From: CAVRQM01 sp963723455
GTDB taxonomy: Bacteria; Pseudomonadota; Alphaproteobacteria; Acetobacterales; Acetobacteraceae
DNA: 64,000 nucleotides
Assembly: GCA_963723455.1 (NCBI GenBank)
Contig: CAVRQM010000005.1
Span: 124,001 to 188,000 of the forward strand
Direction: 5' to 3'
Part shown: positions 9,098 to 18,028 of the stretch, one piece after another
Numbering within the stretch: the stretch's first letter is position 1
How the letters are laid out: every line of letters begins with the position of its first letter
Position numbers and translations under genes: made by a program
The notes under the pieces: model-generated
What the model was told of the DNA's origin: nothing
What the model saw: only the letters and a program-made list of their open reading frames with translations
Database searches by the model: none

Positions 9098-10539
9098 CAC
9101 CGCCCGCCCATTGCGCGCTTTGGCATGGACGCCTGGATCGCCGCCAGCTGCGCCGGCAGCGCGCCCGCCCATTGCGTGATGTTGCCCGCGCCCAGGCACA
9201 CCACGTAATCGCCACTGCGGGCGATTGCGTTGACCATTTCGGCCAGGTGTTCCGGCCCGGGCAGCGGCACCACGCTGCGATGGCCGCGCGCGCGCAGGCC
9301 CTCCACCAGCGCGTCGCGATCGACGCCCTCGATCGGCTTCTCGCCGGCCGGGTACACGTCGGCCACGATCACCGTGCCGGCGTCATTCATGCAGGTGCAG
9401 AACTCCTCGAACAGCGAGGCCAGGCGTGAATAGCGATGCGGCTGCACCACCGCGACCACGTCGCGCGCGCCGGCCTGGCGCGCCGCCTTCAGCACGGCCG
9501 CGATCTCGACCGGGTGATGGCCGTAATCGTCGATCACCGTGATCGCCGCGGCCTCGCCGGTCTTGCTGAAGCGGCGCTTGACGCCACGGAAGCCGGCAAA
9601 GGCGCTGCGCAGCGTGATGTCGTCGATCTCCATCTCGCTGGCGATGGCCACCGCCGCCAGCGCGTTCTGCACGTTGTGCTCGCCCAGCATGGGCAGCCGG
9701 AACGGCCCCATCTTGCGCGCGCGGTTCCTCGCGCGGTCGGCGACCGTCACCTCGAACGTGCAGCCCAGCTTGTCGGCGACCAGCTTCTCGGCGCGAACAT
9801 CGGCCTGCGGCGAGAAGCCGTAGGTGATGATGCGCCGGTCCGACAGGCGCGGGATCATCTGCTGCACGCCGGGATGGTCGGCGCAGAGCACCGCGAAGCC
9901 GTAGAACGGGATGTTCTCGACGAACTGGTGGTAGCCCGCGAACATCGCCTCGGCGGTGCCCCAATGGTCGAGATGTTCGGGGTCCATGTTGGTGACCACC
10001 GCGATTGTCGCCGGCAGGCGCAGGAAGCTGCCGTCGCTCTCGTCGGCTTCGACCACCATCCACTCGCCTTCGCCCATGCGCGTGTTGGTGCCATAGGCGT
10101 TGATGATGCCGCCGTTGATGACGGTGGGATCCAGCCTCGCCGCCTCCAGCACGCAGGCGACCAGGCTGGTCGTGGTGGTCTTGCCATGCGTGCCGCCGAC
10201 CGCGATCGCCCAGCGCAGGCGCATGAGCTCGGCCAGCATCTCCGCCCGCCGCACCACCGGCACCAGCCGCGCGCGCGCCGCCTGGACCTCGGGATTGTCG
10301 GGGCTGCACCGCGGTCGAGATGACCACCACCTGCGCGTTGGCGACGTTGGCGCGCGTCGTGACCGATCGCGACATGGATGCCCGGCCTCGCGCAGCCGGG
10401 CGACGTTGGCGTTCTCGGCGATGTCGCTGCCCTGCACGGCGTAGCCCAGCACATGCAGCACCTCGGCGATGCCGGACATGCCGATGCCGCCGATGCCGAC
10501 GAAATGGATGGTGCCGATGTTGAGCGGCATCGCCCTCAT
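9097..10539 (-). CDS. murC: UDP-N-acetylmuramate--L-alanine ligase MurC (three one-base insertions)
   Basis: Adds L-Ala to UDP-MurNAc in the cytoplasm. The N-terminus IHFVGIGGIGMSGIAEVL is the MurC nucleotide-fold signature. The ATPase motif is AVGGTHGKTTTTSLVA, and further matches are VEADESDGSF and IDDYGHHPVEI. Three insertions within about 80 bp (GGG at 10381, CC near 10350, CCCC at 10300-10303) send the text through all three frames. Repaired, it reads NVARLREAGIHVAIGHDAR, then NVANAQVVVISTAVQP. Because the three insertions sum to one codon, the upstream and downstream frames agree, which creates a false long frame joined to MurG. The start at 10539 overlaps the murG stop (ATGA). Repaired length is 479 residues. 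Confidence 0.93.
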   Translation of the reverse strand: MRAMPLNIGTIHFVGIGGIGMSGIAEVLHVLGYAVQGSDIAENANVARLREAGHPCRDRSRRAPTSPTRRWWSSRPRCSPDNPEVQAARARLVPVVRRAEMLAELMRLRWAIAVGGTHGKTTTTSLVACVLEAARLDPTVINGGIINAYGTNTRMGEGEWMVVEADESDGSFLRLPATIAVVTNMDPEHLDHWGTAEAMFAGYHQFVENIPFYGFAVLCADHPGVQQMIPRLSDRRIITYGFSPQADVRAEKLVADKLGCTFEVTVADRARNRARKMGPFRLPMLGEHNVQNALAAVAIASEMEIDDITLRSAFAGFRGVKRRFSKTGEAAAITVIDDYGHHPVEIAAVLKAARQAGARDVVAVVQPHRYSRLASLFEEFCTCMNDAGTVIVADVYPAGEKPIEGVDRDALVEGLRARGHRSVVPLPGPEHLAEMVNAIARSGDYVVCLGAGNITQWAGALPAQLAAIQASMPKRAMGGR

Positions 10540-11632
10540 CGCACGCGCTCCGCGATCAGCCGTTCCACCGCATCGGCCAGCGCGCCGGCGGCGTCTTGGT
10601 GCGCGCGGGCGCGGGCGGCCTGCGCGGCGGCGGTCAGGGCGGGGGCATCCTCGAGCAGGCGCGTCAGCATCGCGGCAAGGTGTTCCGTGGTGAATTGCGG
10701 CTGCGGCACGACCCATGCGGCGATCGCCGAGCGCCCGCGCATTGGCCGATTGATGGTCGTCGATCGCGTGCGGCAGCGGCACCAGGATGGCGGGACGGCC
10801 GATCGCGGCCAGCTCGGCGACTGTCGATGCTCCGGCGCGCGCGACCACCAGGTGCGCGGCCGCCAGCCGCTCGGCCACGTCTTCGAAGAACCGGCCCAGC
10901 TCGGCGGCGATCCCGCTTGCGGCATAGGCGGCGCGCACGCGGGGCAGATCCTCCTCGCGGCATTGCTGCGTCACGCACAGCCGCGCGCGCAGCGCGTCGG
11001 GCAGTGCTGCCAGCGCGGGCGGCACGATGTCGGAGAACACGCGCGCGCCCAGCGAGCCGCCCAGCACCAGCAGACGCGGATCCGCCGCTGGCGGTGCGTA
11101 GGCGCGGCGCGGACATGGCTGGGCGCACCGGGTTGCCGACGACCTGCGTGGCGACGTCGGCGGGCAGGCGGGCCGTATCGGCGAAGCTCAGCGCCAGCAG
11201 ATCCGCGCCGCGCGCAAGCGCCCTGTTGGCGCGGCCCAGCACCGCATTCTGTTCATGCAGCAGCAATGCCGGGGCGGCCGCAGGGTGCGCGCGGCCAGGA
11301 ACGGCGCCACGCTGGGATAGCCGCCGAAACCGACCACGGCCGCCGCATCCAGCCGCCGCAGGATCGTCCGCGCCTGCAGCACGCCGCGCGCCAGGCCGGC
11401 GGCCGCGCCGACCGCGCGCGGCGCCGCGTCCGGCAAGCCCGGCTCCGGCGATGACGAACTGTTCGCGCCCGGCGAACACCGGCGACTGCAGCGCGCCGGA
11501 CCGCGCATCGGTGATCAGCACGATCCGCTGCCCGCGTGCAACGAGCGCGATCGCCAGCGCCTCGGCCGGGAACACATGCCCGCCGGTGCCGCCGGCGGCA
11601 ATCGCGATGGGCCGCACGGCCGGCCCTCTCAT
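10536..11632 (-). CDS. murG: MurG undecaprenyl-diphospho-muramoylpentapeptide GlcNAc transferase (four one-base indels)
   Basis: Makes lipid II from lipid I at the inner face of the membrane. The ATG at 11632 leads into PIAIAAGGTGGHVFPAEALA, the glycine-rich GT-B signature. Later matches are VVGFGGYPSVAPFLAA, LLLHEQNAVLGRANRAL, LVLGGSLGARVFSD and VVARAGASTVAELAAIGRPAILVPLPHA split across frames, then DDHQSANA. Frame changes fall near 11433, 11280, 11110 and 10727 (three gains, one loss), and the span is 3n+2 as expected. Repaired length is about 364 residues. The gene is placed between ftsW and murC, the usual order. Confidence 0.92.
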
Positions 11633-11642
11633 GGCGACGCGC

Positions 11643-12764
11643 TCATGGCGGGTCGCCCGCATGCCGGCGCCGGGTCAACGCCAGCAGCAGCCCCATGCCG
11701 AAGGCGATCGCCATGGCCGATGATCCGCCATACGAGACGAAGGGCAGGGTCATGCCCTTGGTCGGGATCAGATGCAGCGTGCTGCCCATGTTGACGAAGG
11801 CCTGCAGTCCGAAGCTCGCGATCAGCCCGGTCGCGCCCAGGATCACGAACATCTCGCCCTCGTGCTGCAGCTTCGCCAAGCCGCGCAGCACGATGAAGGC
11901 GAACACGCCGAGCAGCACGAGGCACACCAGCAACCCGAACTCCTCGCCCGCGACGGCGAAGATGAAGTCGGCATGGGCGTCCGGCAGCATGTCCTTGATG
12001 TGGCCCTCGCCCGGGCCGCGCCCCAGCAGGCCGCCATTGCCGAACGCCTCCAGCGCGCGGTGCACCTGGTAGTTGTCGCCGACATTCGGATGCAGGAATC
12101 GCGCGACGCGGCTGCGCACATGGTCGAACATGACATAGGCCGCAGCGCCGCCGGCGCCGATCGCGGCCAGCAGCACGCCGACGAAGGCCAGGTTCAGACC
12201 GCCCACGAACAGCTGGATGAACAACGTGCCGGTGACGACGGCCAGCATGCCGATGTCCGGCTGCGCCTGCAGCAGCGCGGCCACCAGCGCGTAGCAGGCG
12301 AAGGCCAGCGCGGTGCCGGGGAAGCGGCCGGGCTTGCGCGCCTCGGCCAGCAGCCAGGCGGCGACCACCGCGAAGCAGGGCTTCAGGAACTCGCTGGGCT
12401 GCAGCGAGAACCCGGGCAGGGCGATCTCGCGCCGCGCGCCCTTGATCTCGACGCCGATCACCAAGGTCAGCGCTGTCAGTCCCAGCGCGACGGCGAAGCC
12501 GGCCAGCGCCACGCGGCGCACGCCGCGCGGGCTGAGCAGCGACACGGCGACCACGATCAGCCCGGCGACGGCGAGGAAGACCACCTGCTTGAGGATGAAC
12601 ATGTCGCGCGAGACGTGGATGCGCTCGGCCACCGCCGGGCTTGCCGCGAGCACCAGCACGTAGCCGAAGCCAATCAGGGTCGCGATGGCGAGCAGCGTCC
12701 AGCGATCGACCGTCCACCACCAGCGGCCGAGCACGGAATTGTCGGCGCGCGAGAGCATCGGCAT
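11643..12764 (-). CDS. ftsW: Lipid II polymerase / divisome SEDS protein FtsW
   Basis: Septal peptidoglycan glycosyltransferase working with FtsI. It is 373 residues with about ten hydrophobic segments. SEDS landmarks include IALPGFSLQPSEFLKPCF, ALLQAQPDIGMLAVV, RALEAFGNGGLLGRGPGEG and the C-terminal TKGMTLPFVSYGGSSAMA. The start ATG at 12764 shares one base with the murD stop (TGATG); a second ATG lies two codons in. Reading frame intact. Confidence 0.95.
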   Translation of the reverse strand: MPMLSRADNSVLGRWWWTVDRWTLLAIATLIGFGYVLVLAASPAVAERIHVSRDMFILKQVVFLAVAGLIVVAVSLLSPRGVRRVALAGFAVALGLTALTLVIGVEIKGARREIALPGFSLQPSEFLKPCFAVVAAWLLAEARKPGRFPGTALAFACYALVAALLQAQPDIGMLAVVTGTLFIQLFVGGLNLAFVGVLLAAIGAGGAAAYVMFDHVRSRVARFLHPNVGDNYQVHRALEAFGNGGLLGRGPGEGHIKDMLPDAHADFIFAVAGEEFGLLVCLVLLGVFAFIVLRGLAKLQHEGEMFVILGATGLIASFGLQAFVNMGSTLHLIPTKGMTLPFVSYGGSSAMAIAFGMGLLLALTRRRHAGDPP

Positions 12765-14072
12765 CAGCCGGCCCTCGCGAGAGTTGCCACGAGTTCGCGG
12801 AAGCGATCGCCGCGCGCCTCGAAATCGGCGAACTGGTCGAAGCTGGCGCAGGCGGGGGAGAGCAGCACGACGGGAACGTTGTCGCGTCGGGCATGGGCGA
12901 AGGCGGCGGGCACGGCGGCGTCCAGCGTGCCGACGATCTCGTGCGGCACGTCGGCCAGGGTGCCCGCGAACGCGGCGGCATCGCGACCGATCAGCAGCGC
13001 GTGCGCGATACGGGGAAACAGTCGCACGCAGCGGCTCGATCCGCCGGCCTTGGCGATGCCGCCGGCGATCCACACCACGCGCTCATAGGAGGCCAGCGCC
13101 CGGGCCGCCGAAGTCCGCGTTGGTCGCCTTGCTGTCGTTGACGAACGCCACTCCGGCGACGCTGCCGACCCGTTCCAGCCGGTGCGGCAGGCCGGCGAAA
13201 CCGGGCAGCGCCCGTTCGCTGGCGGGCCGTGGGACGCCGAGCGCCTCGGCCATCGCCAGCGCCGCCGCGATATTCTGCGTATTGTGCGCGCCCGGCATCG
13301 TCGCCGGCGGCGGCGCGGCGACACCGGTCTGGCTGATCGTCACGACCCGGGCCGCGCGCGTGCGCAGCCATTGCGCGAGGTCGCGCGAATGGCCGTCGTC
13401 AACGCCCACCACCGCCACGTCATCCACCGTCTGCCGCGCGAAGATCTGCCTTTTCGCAGCGACATAACCGGCCATGTCGCCATGCCGGTCGAGGTGATCG
13501 GGGGACAGGTTCAGCATCGCCGCGACATCGAATCGCAACGTCGCGAGTCGCTCCAACATATAGGAGCTCATCTCCAGCACGTACACTCCATCATGGGGCA
13601 GCAGCGGCAGCGACAGCGCCGCATTCCCCAGATTCCCGCCCGCCGCGACCGGCACGCCGGCCGCGGCCAGAACGTGCGCCAGCAGCGCCGTCGTGGTGCT
13701 TTTGCCGTTGGTCCCGGTGATCCCGGCAAACCGCGCGCGCGAACCGCTCGCCCGCACCGCGCGATACAGCAACTCCGCGTCCGAGAGGATGGGCACGGCC
13801 GCCGCGAGCGCCGCCGCCGCCAGCGGATGCGGCGCGGGCAGGCGGTGCGGGATGCCGGGCGACAATACCATCGCACTCAGCCCGGCCATGTCCGGCAGCG
13901 CCACACGCAGCTCCGCAGACTCCGCCTGCGTGCGAGCCGCGGCAAAATCGTCCCAGGCGACGACGTCAGCGCCCATGTCCCGCAACGCGCGCGCGACCGG
14001 CAATCCGTTGCGGCCAAGGCCCACCACCGCAAAGCGCCGGCCGGCGAATATGTCGCTGCGAAAGACGCTCAT
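12764..14072 (-). CDS. murD: UDP-N-acetylmuramoylalanine--D-glutamate ligase MurD (one-base insertion)
   Basis: Adds D-Glu to the muramyl precursor. The ATG at 14072 overlaps the mraY stop. Motifs are FAVVGLGRNGLPVARAL, the ATPase loop GITGTNGKSTTTALLAH, and LNLSPDHLDRHGDMAGY with the substrate-binding His. The frame breaks near 13110, where an extra G in TTCGGCGG replaces ADFAARALASYERV. The C-terminal domain continues as VWIAGGIAKAGG and VVLLSPACASFDQF. The span is 3n+1; repaired length is about 435 residues. Confidence 0.93.
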
Positions 14073-15158
14073 CGGATCTTCAGCGTCGCCAGACCGACCA
14101 GCGCCAGGATCATCGAAATGATCCAGAAGCGGATGACGATGGTCGGTTCCGCCCAGCCCTTCTTCTCGAAATGATGGTGCAGCGGCGCCATCAGGAACAC
14201 CCGGCGGCGGGTGCGCTTGTACCAGAACACCTGCACGATCACGCTCACCGTCTCGACCACGAACAGGCCGCCGACGATCATCAGCACGATCTCATGCTTG
14301 ACCGCGACCGCCACCGCGCCCAGCGCGCCGCCGAGCGCGAGACTGCCGGTGTCGCCCATGAACACCGCCGCCGGCGGCGCGTTGAACCAAAGGAAACCGA
14401 TGCCGGCGCCGATCAGCGCCGAGCAGAACACCGCCAGTTCGCCCGCGCCCGGCACGCCGTTCAGTTGCAGGTAGTCGGCGAACACGCGGTTGCCGACGAG
14501 ATACGAGATCAGCGCGAATACGCCCGCGCAGATGATGACCGGCCCGATCGCCAGCCCGTCCAGCCCGTCGGTCAGGTTCACCGCGTTGCTGGCGCCGATC
14601 ATCACGAAGGCGCCGAACAGCGGAAACGCCAGCCCGAGCGGAATCAGCACCTCCTTGAACAGTGGAACCGCCAGCGCGCTGCCGATCGGATTGCGCGTCA
14701 AGTACATGAACCACGCCGCCGCGCCGACGCCGATCACCGCCTGCACCACCAGCTTGCCGCGCCCGGACAGGCCGCGAAACGAGGCGCGGGAGAGCTTGAT
14801 GTAATCATCGACGAACCCCAGCGCGCCGTACCCGAGCGTCACCGTGAGGACGCCCCAGACATAGCCGTTTCGCAGGTCCGCCCACAGCAGCGTCGAGACC
14901 ACGAGCGCGGTCAGGATCAGGCCGCCGCCCATCGTCGGCGTGCCCTTCTTTTCGATCAGATGCCGCTCCGGCCCGTCCGGGCGGATCGGCTGGCCGTGCA
15001 ACTGGATGCGCTTCAGCCAGCGGATGAACGGCGGCCCGACGATGAAGCTGACCAGCAGCGCGGTCAGGCACGCGGCACCCGAGCGGAAGGTGAGATAGGT
15101 CAGCAGCCGGAAGGCGCTGAGCTGATGCTCGAACAGGCGGGCGAGATTGTACAGCCAT
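14069..15158 (-). CDS. mraY: Phospho-MurNAc-pentapeptide transferase MraY (one-base insertion after start codon)
   Basis: Integral membrane enzyme making lipid I from undecaprenyl phosphate and UDP-MurNAc-pentapeptide. The body has the family motifs PTMGGGLIL, LGFVDDYIK (catalytic DD), NAVNLTDGLDGLA and MGDTGSLALGG, then APLHHHFEKKGW. The conserved N-terminus LYNLARLFEHQLSAFRLLTY is open upstream. It is preceded by ATG-G-CTG instead of ATG-CTG at about 15155, so an extra G right after the start breaks the frame. That ATG shares a base with the murF stop (TGATG), supporting it as the true start. Span 3n+1; repaired length 362 residues. Confidence 0.93.
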
Positions 15159-16552
15159 CAGGCGCCGCCTTCGCTGCGCCCGATCGCGTCCACGACACGC
15201 TGCATGCGGCTGCCGAGGCTGCCCTTGACCAGCACCGCGTCGCCGTCGCGCAGCGCCGCGGCGACGATCGGCGCGAGCGCGGCGGAGTCGGGCGCATGCG
15301 CGGCGCGCAGGCCGGGCCGGACCGCGTCGTGCAGACCGCGCATCGCCGCGCCGCAGGTGAACAGCAGGTCGGCATGGCGCTCGACATCGGCGACGAGGCC
15401 CGAGTGTTCGCCGGCAGCGTGCTCGCCCAGCTCCAGCATGTCGCCCAGCACCGCGATGCGCCGCGATCCCGGCTGCAGCCCAAGGACGGCGAGCGCCGCG
15501 CGCACCGATGCGCCGGAGGCGTTGTAGCTTTCGTCGAGCAGCGTTGCCGCGCCGCCGCGCACCGCAACGCTGCGCCGCGCGCCGCGTCCGGCCACCGGCG
15601 CGAACCCGTCCAGCGCCGCGGCGGCCTGCGCCGCGTCCAGGCCGAGCGCGACGGCGACGGCCAGCGCGCAGGCGGCGTTCATCGCCATGTGCGCGCCGGG
15701 CGCGTGCAGCATGAAGGCTACCTCCCGGCCGGCGGCGCGGATCGCGACCCGATTTGTTGCGGCGTCGCTGCGCGTCTCCAGCAGGCGAACCGCATCGTCC
15801 GGGGCCGTGCCGAAGGTGACGGCGGGTTGTCCCCACAACGCCAGGGCCGGGCCTGCGGAGGGCAGCACCATCGCGGCAGGCGCCGGGGCCGGTCGGGCGA
15901 CCAGGCCCTCCGCCACCGACAGCTTTTCCCGCGCGATCGCCTCGATGCTGCCCAGGTTGCCGATATGCGCGGCCTCGATCGCCGTGATCGCGGCAACGTG
16001 CGGGCGGGCCAGGCGCGCCAGCGGCGCGATCTCGCCCGCATGGTTCATGCCGATCTCGGCGACGCAGAAAGCATGGCCCGGCGGCAGGCGCGCCAGGGTC
16101 AGCGGCACGCCCCACTGGTTGTTGTGCGACGCCTCGGCGGCCCAGCTGCGGCCGAACGCGGACAGGATGACGCGCAGCATCTCCTTCGTGGTGGTCTTGC
16201 CGACGCTGCCGGTGACCGCCGCGACGCGGCCGCCGAAGCGGGCGCGGCCGAACGCGCCCAGCGCGCGCAGCCCGTCCAGCGTGTTGGCCACCTGCAGCAG
16301 CGGCGCGTCGTCGTCCACGCCGTCCGGCAGGCGATGCACCATTGCCCCCGCGGCGCCGCGCGACAGCGCGTGCGCCACATGGTCGTGACCGTCGCCGCTG
16401 GCGGTCGCCAGCGCCACGAACAGCGCGCCGGGCTGCACGGTGCGGCTGTCGAGCGAAACGCCGGTCGCCGAGAACGGCGTGCGCAGCAGGCCGCCGACGC
16501 TGTTCGTCCGGGTGGCGGCCAGCAGGTCGGTGGGCGACCAGAGCGCGGTCAC
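15158..16552 (-). CDS. murF: UDP-N-acetylmuramoyl-tripeptide--D-alanyl-D-alanine ligase MurF
   Basis: Adds the D-Ala-D-Ala dipeptide made by Ddl. The GTG start at 16552 overlaps the murE stop (GTGA), giving 464 residues. Motifs are SLDSRTVQPGALFVAL, the ATPase loop VTGSVGKTTTKEML, and FCVAEIGMNHAGEI. Further on are IGNLGSIEAIAREK, LLDESYNASGASVRAAL and VLGDMLELGEHA. The frame stays open upstream of the GTG only by chance, opposite murE. Intact. Confidence 0.94.
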   Translation of the reverse strand: MTALWSPTDLLAATRTNSVGGLLRTPFSATGVSLDSRTVQPGALFVALATASGDGHDHVAHALSRGAAGAMVHRLPDGVDDDAPLLQVANTLDGLRALGAFGRARFGGRVAAVTGSVGKTTTKEMLRVILSAFGRSWAAEASHNNQWGVPLTLARLPPGHAFCVAEIGMNHAGEIAPLARLARPHVAAITAIEAAHIGNLGSIEAIAREKLSVAEGLVARPAPAPAAMVLPSAGPALALWGQPAVTFGTAPDDAVRLLETRSDAATNRVAIRAAGREVAFMLHAPGAHMAMNAACALAVAVALGLDAAQAAAALDGFAPVAGRGARRSVAVRGGAATLLDESYNASGASVRAALAVLGLQPGSRRIAVLGDMLELGEHAAGEHSGLVADVERHADLLFTCGAAMRGLHDAVRPGLRAAHAPDSAALAPIVAAALRDGDAVLVKGSLGSRMQRVVDAIGRSEGGA

Positions 16553-18024
16553 GCAGCGCCCGCCAGCCGACGCACGGTCGTCGCGTCGTCGAACGGCAGC
16601 ACCGTGCCGCCGACCGTCTGCCCCTGTTCGTGGCCTTTGCCGGCGACGGCCAGCACGTCGCCCGGCCGCAGCATCTCCAGCCCGGCCGCGATCGCCGCGG
16701 CGCGGTCGCCGATCTCGATGCCGCCCGGGCAGCCGGCCAGCACGGCGGCGCGGATCGCCGCCGGGCTTTCGCCGCGCGGGTTGTCGTCGGTGACGATGCA
16801 GATGTCGGCCGCCGCGGCGCAGGCCCGGCCCATCAGCGGCCGCTTGCCCGGATCGCGGTCGCCGCCGGCGCCGAACACCACCAGCAGCCGGCCCGCCGCA
16901 TGCGGGCGCAGCGCTGACAGCAGCCGGGCCAGCGCGTCCGGCGTATGCGCGTAGTCCACATACGCCGCCGCGCCATTCGCCAGCCGCGCGCCCAGCTGCA
17001 TCCGCCCGCGCACCCCCGCCAGCCGCGCCAGCAGCGGCCAGGGATCGGCGATTCCCGTGGCCTGCGCCAGCGCCGCGGCGACCAGCACGTTGTCCGCCTG
17101 AAAGCGGCCGGGCAGCGCCAGCGCAACCTCGTGCCGCGCGCCCTCGGCCAGACACTCGATCACCTGCCCGTCCGGCGTCGGGATGGCGCGCAGCAGGCGG
17201 ATCGCGCCGCCGTCCTCGCCCACGCTGCGCAGATCCAGCCGCCGCTGCCGGGCGATCCCGGCCAGCTCGCGCAGGGTCGCCGGCTCCAGCGTGGTGCTGA
17301 CGACCGCGGCGCCGCCCTCGGCCAGCAACGCGGCGAACAGCCGCAGCTTCGCGGCACGGTAGCCGTCCAGCGTGCCGTGGTAGTCCAGGTGGTCGCGCGT
17401 CAGATTGGTGAACGCCGCCGCCATGGGGCGCAGGCCGTCCAGCCGGAACTGGTCCAGCCCGTGCGAGGAGGCCTCCAGCGCGGCATGGGTGACGCCCTGC
17501 CGGGCCAGCGCGGCCAGCATGTCGGACAGCGCGACCGGATCGGGCGTGGTCATGGATGCCCCGCCGCCGACCGGAACCGCCTCTGGCGCGACCACGCCCA
17601 GCGTGCCCAGGCTGGCGGCGCGCCGTCCGGCCAGCGTCCAAAGCTGGCGCAGGAAATCGACCGTGCTGGTCTTGCCGTTGGTGCCGGTCACCGCGACCAG
17701 CGTGTCCGGCGGCGGCCCGGCCAGCCGGGCGGCGATCTGCGCCAAGCGGCGTCGCGGCTCGGCATCCTCGATCAGCGGCCGCGGCGGCACGCCGGGCGGC
17801 CAGACGGTGCCGGGCGGCGCCAGCACCGCCACCGCGCCGCGCGCCACCGCCTCGCCGATGAAGCGGCTGCCGTCGGTGCGCGCGCCAGGGATGGCCACGA
17901 ACAGCGCTCCCTGCCGCGCCTGCCGGCTGTCGGCGGTGACGCCGCGCACCTCGACGCCGCCGGCGGCGCGCCAGCCCGCCACGGCGGCGGGCGGGACGGC
18001 GGCGAGGTCTGCCAGCCGGGCCAT
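16549..18024 (-). CDS. murE: UDP-MurNAc-L-Ala-D-Glu--meso-DAP ligase MurE
   Basis: Adds the third stem-peptide residue. From the ATG at 18024 it is 491 residues. The ATPase loop GTNGKTST is at residues 114-121, with GVTHAALEASSHGLDQ and DHLDYHG downstream. The motif DNPRGE at about 414-419 is the known marker for meso-diaminopimelate rather than lysine as substrate. The stop overlaps the murF GTG start. The gene begins 4 bp after the ftsI stop. Intact. Confidence 0.94.
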   Translation of the reverse strand: MARLADLAAVPPAAVAGWRAAGGVEVRGVTADSRQARQGALFVAIPGARTDGSRFIGEAVARGAVAVLAPPGTVWPPGVPPRPLIEDAEPRRRLAQIAARLAGPPPDTLVAVTGTNGKTSTVDFLRQLWTLAGRRAASLGTLGVVAPEAVPVGGGASMTTPDPVALSDMLAALARQGVTHAALEASSHGLDQFRLDGLRPMAAAFTNLTRDHLDYHGTLDGYRAAKLRLFAALLAEGGAAVVSTTLEPATLRELAGIARQRRLDLRSVGEDGGAIRLLRAIPTPDGQVIECLAEGARHEVALALPGRFQADNVLVAAALAQATGIADPWPLLARLAGVRGRMQLGARLANGAAAYVDYAHTPDALARLLSALRPHAAGRLLVVFGAGGDRDPGKRPLMGRACAAAADICIVTDDNPRGESPAAIRAAVLAGCPGGIEIGDRAAAIAAGLEMLRPGDVLAVAGKGHEQGQTVGGTVLPFDDATTVRRLAGAA

Positions 18025-18028
18025 CAGC

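Noticed and set aside
9097..11067. An apparent 656-residue MurG-MurC fusion
   Set aside because: The join comes from indels that restore the frame. After repair the two genes are separate with an ATGA overlap at 10536-10539.
2071..15158. lpxC, ftsZ, murB, murC, murG, murD and mraY as true pseudogenes
   Set aside because: All are normally essential, each is repaired by one to four single-base changes in short runs, and the rest of each protein is well conserved.
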